The position numbers and the translations under genes are program-made. Source: Chloroflexota bacterium (GTDB lineage Bacteria > Chloroflexota > Anaerolineae > B4-G1). Taken from it: a stretch of DNA of 37,231 bases. The stretch is taken from positions 1 to 37,231 of the forward strand of contig DSAR01000349.1 of NCBI GenBank assembly GCA_011046405.1, written 5' to 3'. Below, one piece after another: positions 30,544 to 37,231 of this stretch; the stretch's first letter is position 1; every line of letters begins with the position of its first letter. The notes under the pieces were generated by a model, which was given only the letters and a program-made list of their open reading frames with translations, had not been told where the DNA came from and made no database searches.

Positions 30544-33165
30544 TTGGAAGTCATCCTGACCCACGAGAACGCCGATTTCGACGCCATCGCCAGCCTGCTG
30601 GGCGCCAGCAAGCTATTCCCGGCCGCCACGCCCGTGCTGCCTCGGCGCGTCAATCGCAATGGGCGGGCGTTCCTGGCGCTCTACGGAGCGGAACTCCCAA
30701 TGATCGAGGAAAAGGACCTTCCAAGGCGTCGCCAGATCACCCGCGCCATCCTGGTGGACACTCAGGGTCTGAACACCCTCAAGGGAATGAAACGTAACCT
30801 ACGGGTTGACGTCATCGACCACCACGAACGGGATCAGAAACTGCCAGAAAATTGGACCTTCACCGGAGAGCCGCTAGGGGCGACCACCACCCTGCTGGTC
30901 GAGGAAATTTCAGGACGGGCCTTGAAACTCACCAGCATCGAAGCGACCCTGCTACTCCTGGGCATCTACGAGGATACAGGCTCTCTATCCTACGAAACGA
31001 CTAGTCCCCGCGACGTGCGGGCAGCCGCCTGGCTCATGGAACAGGGCGCCCGCCTGTCTGAGGCCAACAAATTTCTTCACCATCCCCTCGCCCCAGAACA
31101 ACGCGATCTCTACGAACAGCTGCTGGAACAAAGCGATACCCGCGAAATTGAGGGACACCATATCCTCGTCGCCTGGGCCGAGGCGCCCCGCTTCGACGAG
31201 GAAATCTCCACCCTGGCCCACAAGCTGCGCGACCTGCTGGAGCCCTCGGCCTTGTTCGTCCTCGTCGGTCTCAACGATCACGTCCAGATGGTGGCCCGCA
31301 GCGCCACCGACGATATCGACGTCTCGAAGGTAGCCAGACACTTTGGCGGCGGCGGGCATAAACAGGCAGCGGCCGCTCTCGTCCGTGAACGTCCGTTGCA
31401 GGCCGTGCGCGAGGAACTGATCGACCTGTTAAGCGACATCGTCCAGCCCAGCACCACCGTCGCCCAGATTATGTCGTGGGGCGTCCAGGTGCTCTCGCCC
31501 GACGATACCATCGCCGAAGCAGCCCACCGCATGCAACGCACCGGGCACGAAGGTTATCCGGTCGTCGACGCAGGCCGCGTAGTTGGCCTGCTCACCCGCC
31601 GGGCCGTCGATCGCGCCCAACAATTCAAAATGCTTGACAAGCCGGTTAGCCAGGTGATGGAAGCCGGCGCCGTCACGGTAGAAAGCGACGACTCGGTCGC
31701 TTATCTCCAACAACTGATGATCGAAAGCGGCTGGGGCCAGATACCCGTCGTCGAGAACGATCAGGTCGTCGGGGTCGTCACGCGCACTGATCTGATCACC
31801 CTGTGGGGGTCTACTCCCCCGTCACCCCGGCAACGAGAGTTCGCCCGGCTATTGGAACAGGCGTTTCCGGCCCCGGTGCTTGCCCTGGTGCGCTGCATTT
31901 CACGAGAAGCCAGCGACATGGACGTCGTTCCCTACTTCGTCGGCGGGTTGGTTCGCGATCTGATCCTCAAACAACCCATCTTCGACATCGACATGGTGAT
32001 AGAGGGTGACGCCATCGCTCTGGCTCGCCGCCTGGCCCAACAACTGGGTGGTCGGGTGACGACCCACCGGCGATTCGGCACAGCCAAGTGGCTCCTCTCT
32101 TCCCAGGTTTGGCGACAGGTCGCCCCCCACGAGAAAATCTCGACCGAGGACACGCTCCCTCCCAGCGTGGATTTTGTCACGGCGCGCACCGAATTTTACA
32201 CGCACCCGAGCGCCCTCCCGCAGGTAGAGCGTAGTTCCATCAAACAAGACCTCCACCGGCGCGACTTCACCATCAATACGCTGGCAATTCGCCTGGATCC
32301 TGAGCACTGGGGCGAGATATTGGATTTCTACGGCGGCGAAGCCGACATGGACAACCGCGTCATCCGAGTGCTCCATAGCCTCAGTTTCGTGGACGATCCC
32401 ACCCGGATGTTGAGAGCGGCGCGACTGGAATGCCGTTTGGGATTCCACCTGGACCCCCGCAGCGAAGAACTCATCTCCAAGGCCCTGCCACTGCTAAAGC
32501 GCGTCAGCGGGGATCGCATTCGACACGAACTGGCGTTGATTTTCTGCGAACCGGAACCGGAGCAGGCCCTGTGCCGCCTGCAAGCATTGGACATCCTGCC
32601 CCAAATCCACCCCGATCTGAGGTGCGACACCTGGCTCCAGGAGAAATATACCGCGCTCCGCCAGAGTTTCGACGCCGCCGTGTGGGATCTGAAATCGAAT
32701 GACTGTCCCTTCCTTCACCTGGCCCTGCTCACCTACCGCCTCGATAAGAAAGGGCTGACCACCCTGATCGAGCGACTGAAAGTACCGCGCAGCGACGCTG
32801 ACGACCTGCACCTGCTCTTCAACCTCCGGCAAGCGCTCCCCCAGCTGGGTAAAGCGCGCCGGCCCAGCGCCGTCTACCACCTGCTTCAACCCTATCCCTC
32901 GCAGGTCCTGGGGGCAGCGTGGTTGCTTAGCGAACGCGCGCGCCTTCGCCAGCGCATCTATCAATACCAGACGGAGTGGCGCCAGGTAGAACCAGAACTG
33001 ACCGGCGACGACCTGAAAGCGATGGGGCTGGAACCGGGTCCCATCTTTGGGCGTCTGCTGGAAACCCTGCGCGACGCCCGTCTCGACGGCAAGGTCAGCA
33101 CGCGGGAAGAGGAGATTTGCCTGTTGAAAAGAAAGCTGAAAGCCGAGGAAACGTCAGAAGTATAA
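30544..33165 (+). CDS. DHH - CBS - poly(A)/tRNA nucleotidyltransferase fusion
   Basis: Multidomain enzyme of 873 residues. An N-terminal DHH phosphoesterase (HENADFD at 7-13, DHH at 92-94, DHHA1 GGGGHKQAA from about 268), two CBS domains (about 300-415), then a class II nucleotidyltransferase with FVGGLVRDLIL (about 465), catalytic Asp481/Asp483 in FDIDMVIEGD, RRDFTINTLAI and the tRNA-binding FVDDPTRMLRAAR helix region. This order is that of A-adding tRNA nucleotidyltransferases, which build or repair the 3' CCA end together with a separate CC-adding enzyme; the DHH part may be a 3'-end nuclease. TTG start 30544 is supported by AGGAG 6 nt upstream. CBS domains suggest control by adenine nucleotides. 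All catalytic motifs are present. Confidence 0.93.
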   Translation: MEVILTHENADFDAIASLLGASKLFPAATPVLPRRVNRNGRAFLALYGAELPMIEEKDLPRRRQITRAILVDTQGLNTLKGMKRNLRVDVIDHHERDQKLPENWTFTGEPLGATTTLLVEEISGRALKLTSIEATLLLLGIYEDTGSLSYETTSPRDVRAAAWLMEQGARLSEANKFLHHPLAPEQRDLYEQLLEQSDTREIEGHHILVAWAEAPRFDEEISTLAHKLRDLLEPSALFVLVGLNDHVQMVARSATDDIDVSKVARHFGGGGHKQAAAALVRERPLQAVREELIDLLSDIVQPSTTVAQIMSWGVQVLSPDDTIAEAAHRMQRTGHEGYPVVDAGRVVGLLTRRAVDRAQQFKMLDKPVSQVMEAGAVTVESDDSVAYLQQLMIESGWGQIPVVENDQVVGVVTRTDLITLWGSTPPSPRQREFARLLEQAFPAPVLALVRCISREASDMDVVPYFVGGLVRDLILKQPIFDIDMVIEGDAIALARRLAQQLGGRVTTHRRFGTAKWLLSSQVWRQVAPHEKISTEDTLPPSVDFVTARTEFYTHPSALPQVERSSIKQDLHRRDFTINTLAIRLDPEHWGEILDFYGGEADMDNRVIRVLHSLSFVDDPTRMLRAARLECRLGFHLDPRSEELISKALPLLKRVSGDRIRHELALIFCEPEPEQALCRLQALDILPQIHPDLRCDTWLQEKYTALRQSFDAAVWDLKSNDCPFLHLALLTYRLDKKGLTTLIERLKVPRSDADDLHLLFNLRQALPQLGKARRPSAVYHLLQPYPSQVLGAAWLLSERARLRQRIYQYQTEWRQVEPELTGDDLKAMGLEPGPIFGRLLETLRDARLDGKVSTREEEICLLKRKLKAEETSEV

Positions 33166-33180
33166 AAATAGGAGAACATC

Positions 33181-33516
33181 ATGTCCACCAGACGAACAAA
33201 TCGGCGCCCCCCCGCGCTGTCCAGCGAGATCGTCCAGGGAGAACCCATGCCAGCAGGAGAGCGGGAAATCATTCCTGTAGTCCGAGTGACGACCTACGCC
33301 CGTCGCCGCGCCCTCGTCGGCGCCCAGCGATTGACCGGGCAGGGCGGCGGCTTTGTACACCTCAAGCCCATCGCCATCATAGCGCGCGGACCGGACGGCG
33401 AGCGCCGCATACCCATCCCCGATAAGACCGTCCAGATACTGGGAGGACTCCTGCTGGTCGCTTTCATCGTCCCTGTGATCTTGATGTTGGCCGTACAACT
33501 GATGCGCAAGCGCTGA
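33181..33516 (+). CDS. GerW/YtfJ-like small membrane protein
   Basis: A 111-residue protein with a short GerW (YtfJ)-type core, GEREIIPVVRVTTY, a Gly-rich GQGGGFVHLKPIAII and a C-terminal IPIPDKT, then one TM helix (about 84-106) and a basic tail. The core aligns by eye with the next gene: IIPV, GGG, PIA and a closing VxVxP/IPIP pattern. AGGAG precedes the ATG by 7 nt, and it starts 15 nt after the nucleotidyltransferase gene. In Firmicutes, GerW is a sporulation protein; no sporulation genes surround this copy, so the role is unknown. The core is shorter than usual, so this may be a degenerated paralogue. Confidence 0.72.
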   Translation: MSTRRTNRRPPALSSEIVQGEPMPAGEREIIPVVRVTTYARRRALVGAQRLTGQGGGFVHLKPIAIIARGPDGERRIPIPDKTVQILGGLLLVAFIVPVILMLAVQLMRKR

Positions 33517-33556
33517 TCTTCGGCAAAACCTGATGAGTCTCACGAAAGGAGAAGCT

Positions 33557-34000
33557 ATGGATATGGAAAAGGAAATTCAAAAACTACTGGATGCTGTCGC
33601 CGATTTACGCCACAAAGCCAACGCGAACGCCTGTTTCGGCGAGCCCGTGCTCGTCGAGGATTGCGTCGTCATCCCCGTCGCCAGCGTCAGTTATGGTTTC
33701 GGCGCGGGGATAGGACAATGCCCCAGGATGGAAGACATGGGGATGAGAAAAGCACCAGACACCGAGGAACCCAAGGTAACCGAGCAGGAGGAAAACGACA
33801 TCGACAGTGGAAAAGGCGGAGGCGGAGGAGGCGGCGCTTCGGCGCGGCCTATCGCTGCTCTCGAAGTGACGTCGAAAGGCGTCAGAGTAGAGCCGGTCAT
33901 GGATGAGCAGAAACTGGCCCTCGCTGGCGCCCTGTTGATCGGGTGGAACGTCTTCTGGCTGGCACGCGCGCTGATCAAGATATTCGGCCAGCAGGATTGA
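33557..34000 (+). CDS. GerW-family (YtfJ-like) protein
   Basis: A 147-residue protein with the GerW/YtfJ pattern: an N-terminal helix (EKEIQKLLDAV), CFGEPVLVEDCVVIPVASVSYGFGAG, a Glu/Asp-rich spacer with a run of seven glycines, then ARPIAALEVTSKGVRVEPV and a C-terminal hydrophobic helix (about 118-137) that may anchor it to the membrane. ATG 33557 is chosen because AAAGGA lies 6 nt upstream; an in-frame ATG at 33533 would add eight residues. It follows its short paralogue by 40 bp and precedes lgt. Function outside sporulation is not established; the membrane anchoring and the lgt neighbour hint at an envelope role. Confidence 0.85.
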   Translation: MDMEKEIQKLLDAVADLRHKANANACFGEPVLVEDCVVIPVASVSYGFGAGIGQCPRMEDMGMRKAPDTEEPKVTEQEENDIDSGKGGGGGGGASARPIAALEVTSKGVRVEPVMDEQKLALAGALLIGWNVFWLARALIKIFGQQD

Positions 34001-34027
34001 GCGCCTCACAACGAGGATTGTTTTTTG

Positions 34028-34056
34028 TTGAAGAACCGGCCTGCCTGTGGTATAAT
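34028..34056 (+). promoter_or_regulatory. Promoter of lgt
   Basis: TTGAAG (34028-34033), 17 bp, TATAAT (34051-34056), continuing TATAATCCCT. The leader to the ATG is about 75 nt. Confidence 0.7.
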
Positions 34057-34139
34057 CCCTCGCGGGCTGGAGATCGCAAACATACGCCCGTTTCAAACGT
34101 TCAAAAATTCCATATCTATGCAGCAGGAGGAGGACACCT

Positions 34140-35030
34140 ATGAAGCCACCGCTTGACCCCATACTCATCCGCTTTGGGCCAAATCTGGGCATTCACTGGT
34201 ACGGTATTCTCATCGTCAGCGGCGTGATGCTGGGCGCTGTTTACGCAGCCTGGCGGGCCAAACAGGCGGGCGACGACCCCGATCACGTCTGGAACGCGCT
34301 CATTCTCGCCATCACCCTGGGCATCATCGGCGCCCGGATCTATCACGTCTTCTCTAACCCGGCCGGCATGATCGGTTGGGATTATTACAAAGAGAATCCT
34401 ATCGAGGTTTTTTACATCTGGCAGGGAGGTCTGGGCATTTACGGCGCCATCATTGGCGGCGCATTGGGCATCCTGACCTACGCCTGGCGAGCTAACTTGA
34501 AAGCGCTTCGATGGCTGGATTACGGCGCCCCTGGTCTGGCCCTGGGACAGGCTATCGGGCGGTGGGGAAATTTTATCAATCAAGAACTCTACGGTCCCCC
34601 GACCGATCTGGCGTGGGGATTGATCATCGATCCCGCACACCGCATCCCACCTTACAATGACCTCACCACCTATCCCCTTGACACCCTATTCCATCCTACC
34701 TTCCTGTACGAATCGCTGTGGTGTCTGCTGCTATTCATCTCGTTGGCCGTCATCTCCAGGAAACTGAAGGATAAATTGCTCCCGGGAGACATTCTCCTGG
34801 GCTACCTGATTGGCTATCCCCTGGGACGCTTCTTCATCGAGTACTTCCGCCCCGATGCCTGGACCATCGGTTCCATCGCCGCCGCGCAACTATTTGCTCT
34901 CATCAGCATCGCCGCTGCCGTTGCCATTCTCGCCGTTCGCCACGTCCGGGCAAAGGAGAAGGAGAACGGGATTGAGAATGGGATTGAGAACGAGATTGAG
35001 AACTCGAGTCAAAGCGATCTGGATGTGTGA
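34140..35030 (+). CDS. lgt: Prolipoprotein diacylglyceryl transferase
   Basis: Membrane enzyme that moves diacylglycerol from phosphatidylglycerol to the lipobox cysteine of prelipoproteins, such as the DUF3798 protein here. The 296-residue protein has about seven TM helices, HWYG with His19 near the N-terminus, the Lgt signature GRWGNFINQELYG (140-152), HPTFLYES (His185) and a late YPLGRFFIEYFR. The C-terminal 25 residues are an acidic, Asn/Glu-rich tail made of repeated GIENGIEN units coded by 12-bp DNA repeats (about 34971-35002), a recent low-complexity extension. ATG 34140 has AGGAGGAGG upstream. Confidence 0.96.
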   Translation: MKPPLDPILIRFGPNLGIHWYGILIVSGVMLGAVYAAWRAKQAGDDPDHVWNALILAITLGIIGARIYHVFSNPAGMIGWDYYKENPIEVFYIWQGGLGIYGAIIGGALGILTYAWRANLKALRWLDYGAPGLALGQAIGRWGNFINQELYGPPTDLAWGLIIDPAHRIPPYNDLTTYPLDTLFHPTFLYESLWCLLLFISLAVISRKLKDKLLPGDILLGYLIGYPLGRFFIEYFRPDAWTIGSIAAAQLFALISIAAAVAILAVRHVRAKEKENGIENGIENEIENSSQSDLDV

Positions 35031-35097
35031 TGTCTGACGAAAGAAACCCGACCAGTTTAGCGCATGTCGATAGACAGCTGAGTCAGTCAAGAAGAGA

Positions 35098-35133
35098 GGC
35101 CTAATGCCTGAGGGTGTTAGGCCCGTTTCTTTC
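35098..35133 (+). terminator. Terminator-like hairpin after lgt
   Basis: GGCCTAA (35098-35104) pairs with 35117-35123 around a 12-nt loop and is followed by CGTTTCTTTCC. The GTTTCTTTC tract can alternatively pair with GAAAGAAAC at 35039-35047, so the hairpin has a competing structure. Confidence 0.5.
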
Positions 35134-35151
35134 CTAGGGGAGGAATAACCG

Positions 35152-35850
35152 ATGGACATAGGGAGCACCTTATACCATTTGCAAGAACTGGATACAGAAA
35201 AAGATGCCGCGCAACGTCGATTATCCGAAATCGAGGCAGTGTTGGGGGAAAACGAGGCCCTAAAACGCGCCCGTCACGCCCTGAAAACCGCACAGGAGCA
35301 GTTGAAAAAGTGGTCGAAGCAACAACGCGAATTGGATCTCCAAATCCAAAGCATCGCAAACAAACGAGCGCGCTCTGAAAAAAGACTCTACAGCGGCGAA
35401 GTCACAAACCCCAAGGAATTGACCGATCTCCAATCGGAGATCACATCCCTGCAACGACGGAAACGAAAACTGGAGGATGAACTGCTGGAGGCGATGATCG
35501 CGCTGGAAGAATCGGAAAACGCCCAAACACAGGCACAACAACACTTCGATCAAACGGAATCCCAGTGGCTGGGCCAACAGGCGAATCTGAAAGCTGAACA
35601 ACAACAGCTTCAAAGCCGGCTGATAGAGATCCAACAGGCGCGCGCGAAGCTTCCGCCCCAGATAAGCACCGACAAACTGGCTGCTTACGATACCTTACGT
35701 GCGAAGAAAAGTGGATTGGCCGTCGTAAAAATCAACGGTGACGCTTGCGGAGGTTGCGGCGTGAGCATCACACCTGCCCTGAAGTGGGAACTGCGCCAAC
35801 AGGAGATGGCCTATTGCGGTAACTGCGGGCGCATCATCGTGCCAGTATGA
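35152..35850 (+). CDS. Coiled-coil protein with C-terminal C4 zinc ribbon (DUF164/CdsZ-like)
   Basis: A 232-residue cytoplasmic protein. Residues about 5-180 form one long antiparallel coiled coil rich in Glu, Gln, Lys and Arg; the NPKELTDLQSEITSLQRRKR segment near the turn is typical of the family. The C-terminus is a four-cysteine zinc ribbon: CGGC (Cys199, Cys202) and CGNC (Cys222, Cys225). Such proteins occur widely in bacteria and are often annotated as nucleic-acid-binding zinc-ribbon proteins; the chlamydial CdsZ belongs to this group. GGGGAGGA lies upstream of the ATG. Same strand as lgt but after a terminator-like hairpin. Precise role unknown. Confidence 0.88.
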   Translation: MDIGSTLYHLQELDTEKDAAQRRLSEIEAVLGENEALKRARHALKTAQEQLKKWSKQQRELDLQIQSIANKRARSEKRLYSGEVTNPKELTDLQSEITSLQRRKRKLEDELLEAMIALEESENAQTQAQQHFDQTESQWLGQQANLKAEQQQLQSRLIEIQQARAKLPPQISTDKLAAYDTLRAKKSGLAVVKINGDACGGCGVSITPALKWELRQQEMAYCGNCGRIIVPV

Positions 35851-35854
35851 GGAT

Positions 35855-35962
35855 AAAAAGTCACGGCCTCCTCTTTAGAAAGAGGAGGCCGTGACTGCGA
35901 AAGGAGGGTAACCACAAACAGCCTTTGATGTCAGTCAGGGGGGCGGAACCCTTTCCAACATC
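35855..35962 (-). ncRNA. Predicted small RNA (~108 nt)
   Basis: The minus strand has a good promoter (35969-35997) whose start point falls near 35962, and a very strong intrinsic terminator: an 18-bp perfect stem (35859-35876 with 35879-35896) running into a T-tract (35859-35855). Between them the RNA can form a stem GAUGU...ACAUC enclosing a C-rich segment with six consecutive C, and a second stem AAAGG...CCUUU enclosing GGUUACC. The segment ACCCUCCUUU is complementary to a Shine-Dalgarno sequence. No start codon with a usable reading frame is evident. It converges on the zinc-ribbon gene, ending 5 nt from its stop codon. It does not match SRP RNA, 6S RNA or tmRNA as I know them. Confidence 0.5.
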
Positions 35963-35968
35963 AATTAC

Positions 35969-35997
35969 ATTTTAATGGACAGCGTCCCCCAAGTCAA
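35969..35997 (-). promoter_or_regulatory. Promoter of the predicted small RNA
   Basis: On the minus strand TTGACT (35997-35992), a 17-bp spacer and TAAAAT (35974-35969), each one base from consensus. Confidence 0.6.
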
Positions 35998-36034
35998 TAG
36001 TACTATCGTACCATTGGCAGGCAAATGAGTAGAA

Positions 36035-36066
36035 AGTGTGCAAGTGTGCAAGTGTGCAGGTGTGCA
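36035..36066 (-). repeat. Third array of the TGCACACT repeat
   Basis: Four tandem 8-mers, AGTGTGCA three times and GGTGTGCA once; the reverse complement of the unit flanking ipk (1191-1234 and 2080-2095). Confidence 0.9.
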
Positions 36067-36114
36067 CCCGCTTCCCTTTCGATGCGCCATCATGTTGCTA
36101 TCCGCTCTCGCAAG

Positions 36115-36143
36115 TTGACATTCACGCTAAATTTAGCTATCAT
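36115..36143 (+). promoter_or_regulatory. Promoter of the response regulator gene
   Basis: TTGACA (36115-36120), 17 bp, TATCAT (36138-36143). The leader to the GTG is about 75 nt. Confidence 0.7.
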
Positions 36144-36224
36144 TAGGCATATTCGATAACATACATAATTGACAAAATTCGTGTCATCCATTTCTATCTC
36201 GTTCAGGTCAGGGAGGTATAAGCC

Positions 36225-36920
36225 GTGGAATACAAAATCTTGCTCATTGAAGACGATGAAGCCCTATCGCGAATGATGCGCCTTCAGTTGGAACACGCTG
36301 GTTACGCGGTAACGGCTTGTCAAACAGGCACAAGCGGACTAGAGGCCGCTCGAAAGTCTGAGCCGGATTTAGTTCTACTGGACATCCTCCTGCCCGATAT
36401 GGACGGGTGGGACGTTTGCGAGCAATTAAAAAAAATAACGCCAGCCCCCATCATCTTCTCCACTGCCCTGGGTTCCGAGCGCGACGTCATCCGGGGCCTC
36501 GAACTGGGGGCTGACGATTATATGATCAAGCCCTTCAGTTACAAGGAGCTTCTCGCTCGCGTCAAGGCCGCCCTGCACCGGGCGAACCGCTCTGACCCCC
36601 CCACGACGGTGTATAAAAACGGCCCTCTCGTGGTAGATATGGAGCAACAACAGGTAACGGTCGCGGGGAAAAATGTCTTTCTAACACCAATGGAGTACAA
36701 AATGTTAGTCGCCTTGATCCAAAAGGCTGGAGATACCGTGTCTGACGAGGAACTGCTCCAACAGGTATGGGAAGACCAACACGAAGACCGTGGGCAATAT
36801 ATCAAGCTCTACATCTCGTACCTGCGCCAGAAAATCGAAGCCGATCCATCGAACCCCAGGATCATCCTGACAGAAGAAAACGTTGGATACCGTCTGGTCG
36901 ACTCACAAGACACACGATGA
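36225..36920 (+). CDS. OmpR/PhoB-family response regulator
   Basis: DNA-binding response regulator of 231 residues. The receiver domain (about 3-115) has the acidic pair in IEDDEAL, phospho-acceptor Asp53 (LLDILLPDMDGWD), Thr80 in FSTALGS and Lys102 in MIKPF. The C-terminal winged helix (about 130-228) has TPMEYKMLVALIQKAGDTVS, ELLQQVWED, YISYLRQKIEADPSNPRII and the closing VGYRLV. All phosphorylation residues are intact. The GTG start has GGGAGG upstream. The next gene overlaps as ATGA, so the pair is translationally coupled; that partner is not obviously a histidine kinase from the part visible. The orphan kinase at 16545-20561 is too far away to assign as cognate. Confidence 0.94.
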   Translation: MEYKILLIEDDEALSRMMRLQLEHAGYAVTACQTGTSGLEAARKSEPDLVLLDILLPDMDGWDVCEQLKKITPAPIIFSTALGSERDVIRGLELGADDYMIKPFSYKELLARVKAALHRANRSDPPTTVYKNGPLVVDMEQQQVTVAGKNVFLTPMEYKMLVALIQKAGDTVSDEELLQQVWEDQHEDRGQYIKLYISYLRQKIEADPSNPRIILTEENVGYRLVDSQDTR

Positions 36921-37231
36921 TATCTTATCTTCCCGGATCACTGATACGTCGCGTATCAGAAATAATCGTGAGGTCGAATGCCTGGCGTTTCGACCTCACG
37001 TCAGCGCTGATTGGCGCAATCATCACGCTGCTCCTGCTTGGATTGGCCTATTACTTCCGGGATCAATTGCGCGCTGGCTGGCAATCGGCGAAAGCTCCAT
37101 TTCATCAAATCTCCCGCTACTTCCAGGCTGACGCGGCCGAGCGCTACCTCGAGCAGATCATCACCTACACCCAGTCCCTCTCGACACCGGCCTTTATCTC
37201 TCTGGAAACCACTTACATCGAGCCACAACTC
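36917..37231 (+). CDS. Start of a membrane protein coupled to the response regulator (partial)
   Basis: An open reading frame of 105 codons running off the right edge, starting at the ATG of the ATGA overlap with the regulator gene. It has a short basic N-terminus (SLIRRVSEIIVRSNAWRF), one TM helix (about 28-46, LIGAIITLLLLGLAYYF), then a charged region with Tyr/Glu-rich helices (YLEQIITYTQSL) ending SLETTYIEPQL. Position suggests a sensor kinase, but there is no second TM, HAMP or PAS start visible; the last residues resemble the lead-in to a NACHT/STAND-type NTPase instead. Only the missing sequence can decide. Same strand, no ribosome site of its own needed. Confidence 0.7.
   Translation, partial: MISYLPGSLIRRVSEIIVRSNAWRFDLTSALIGAIITLLLLGLAYYFRDQLRAGWQSAKAPFHQISRYFQADAAERYLEQIITYTQSLSTPAFISLETTYIEPQL

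Larger units (their letters stand above)
35851..36224. other. 374-bp intergenic region without a protein gene
   Basis: Holds a predicted minus-strand small RNA (35855-35962) with its promoter, an 8-mer tandem repeat (36035-36066) and the plus-strand promoter of the response regulator. An AAAGGAGGG at about 35900-35908 looks like a ribosome binding site, but no start codon follows at a usable distance. Confidence 0.65.

Noticed and set aside
36035..36066. CRISPR-like array
   Set aside because: Units are 8 bp in direct tandem without spacers; no cas genes.

Overview
The window looks like a chromosomal segment of a Chloroflexota bacterium (Anaerolineae/Caldilineae/Roseiflexus-like; this is inference from gene content, no marker rRNA is present). 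Pointers are an archaeal-type isopentenyl phosphate kinase beside a mevalonate kinase, a class II (B12-dependent) ribonucleotide reductase with NrdR, a DHH-CBS-poly(A)/tRNA nucleotidyltransferase fusion, a multi-GAF sensor kinase with a ComP-like membrane part, and GerW/YtfJ-like proteins outside any sporulation cluster. Coding density is high, and GTG and TTG starts occur alongside ATG. No tRNA, rRNA, CRISPR array or transposase gene was seen.

Layout. 1-2053: mevalonate kinase and isopentenyl phosphate kinase (alternative mevalonate route). 2198-5220: secD and secF behind a perfect-consensus promoter; SecD carries a whole cyclophilin-type prolyl isomerase inside its extracytoplasmic part. 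5320-8831: exonuclease III, a membrane-anchored hypothetical (minus strand) and an L,D-transpeptidase with LysM. 9042-16498: a DUF3798 lipoprotein, a double ATPase and two permeases, followed after 38 bp by the small and large subunits of a NiFe hydrogenase; this may be one transcription unit. 16545-20561 (minus): a giant PDZ/7TM/4xGAF histidine kinase. 21139-24099 (minus): nrdR-nrdJ, with two NrdR boxes and an attenuator-like leader upstream. 24667-26451: a GAF protein, then tgt, then a small secreted FG-GAP protein (to 27077). 27459-29397: a TrmO-like / GyrI-like / AraC-GyrI cluster ending in an intrinsic terminator. 29626-30342: an unrecognised protein. 30544-35850: tRNA nucleotidyltransferase fusion, two GerW-like proteins, lgt, and a coiled-coil zinc-ribbon protein. 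36225-37231: an OmpR-type regulator overlapped by the start of a membrane protein that runs off the right edge.

Intergenic DNA is unusually structured. There are tandem 8-mers (TGCACACT type) on both sides of the isopentenyl phosphate kinase gene and again 34 kb away, a 32-bp perfect inverted repeat pair at 24.2 and 30.4 kb, two long palindromic MITE-like elements (20656-20766 and 30402-30487), and ACACAGATT- and ATTCGTG-type repeats. Several sigma-70-like promoters with exact 17-bp spacers can be read (secD, ABC operon, nrdR, the 29626 gene, lgt, the OmpR-type regulator, and others).

The most attractive undescribed items are the SecD-cyclophilin fusion; a predicted ~108-nt minus-strand small RNA at 35855-35962 with its own promoter, C-rich/anti-Shine-Dalgarno segments and a strong terminator; the DUF3798 importer coupled to a hydrogenase whose large subunit ends exactly at its last ligand motif; and the nrdR leader in which NrdR boxes overlap terminator-like hairpins.
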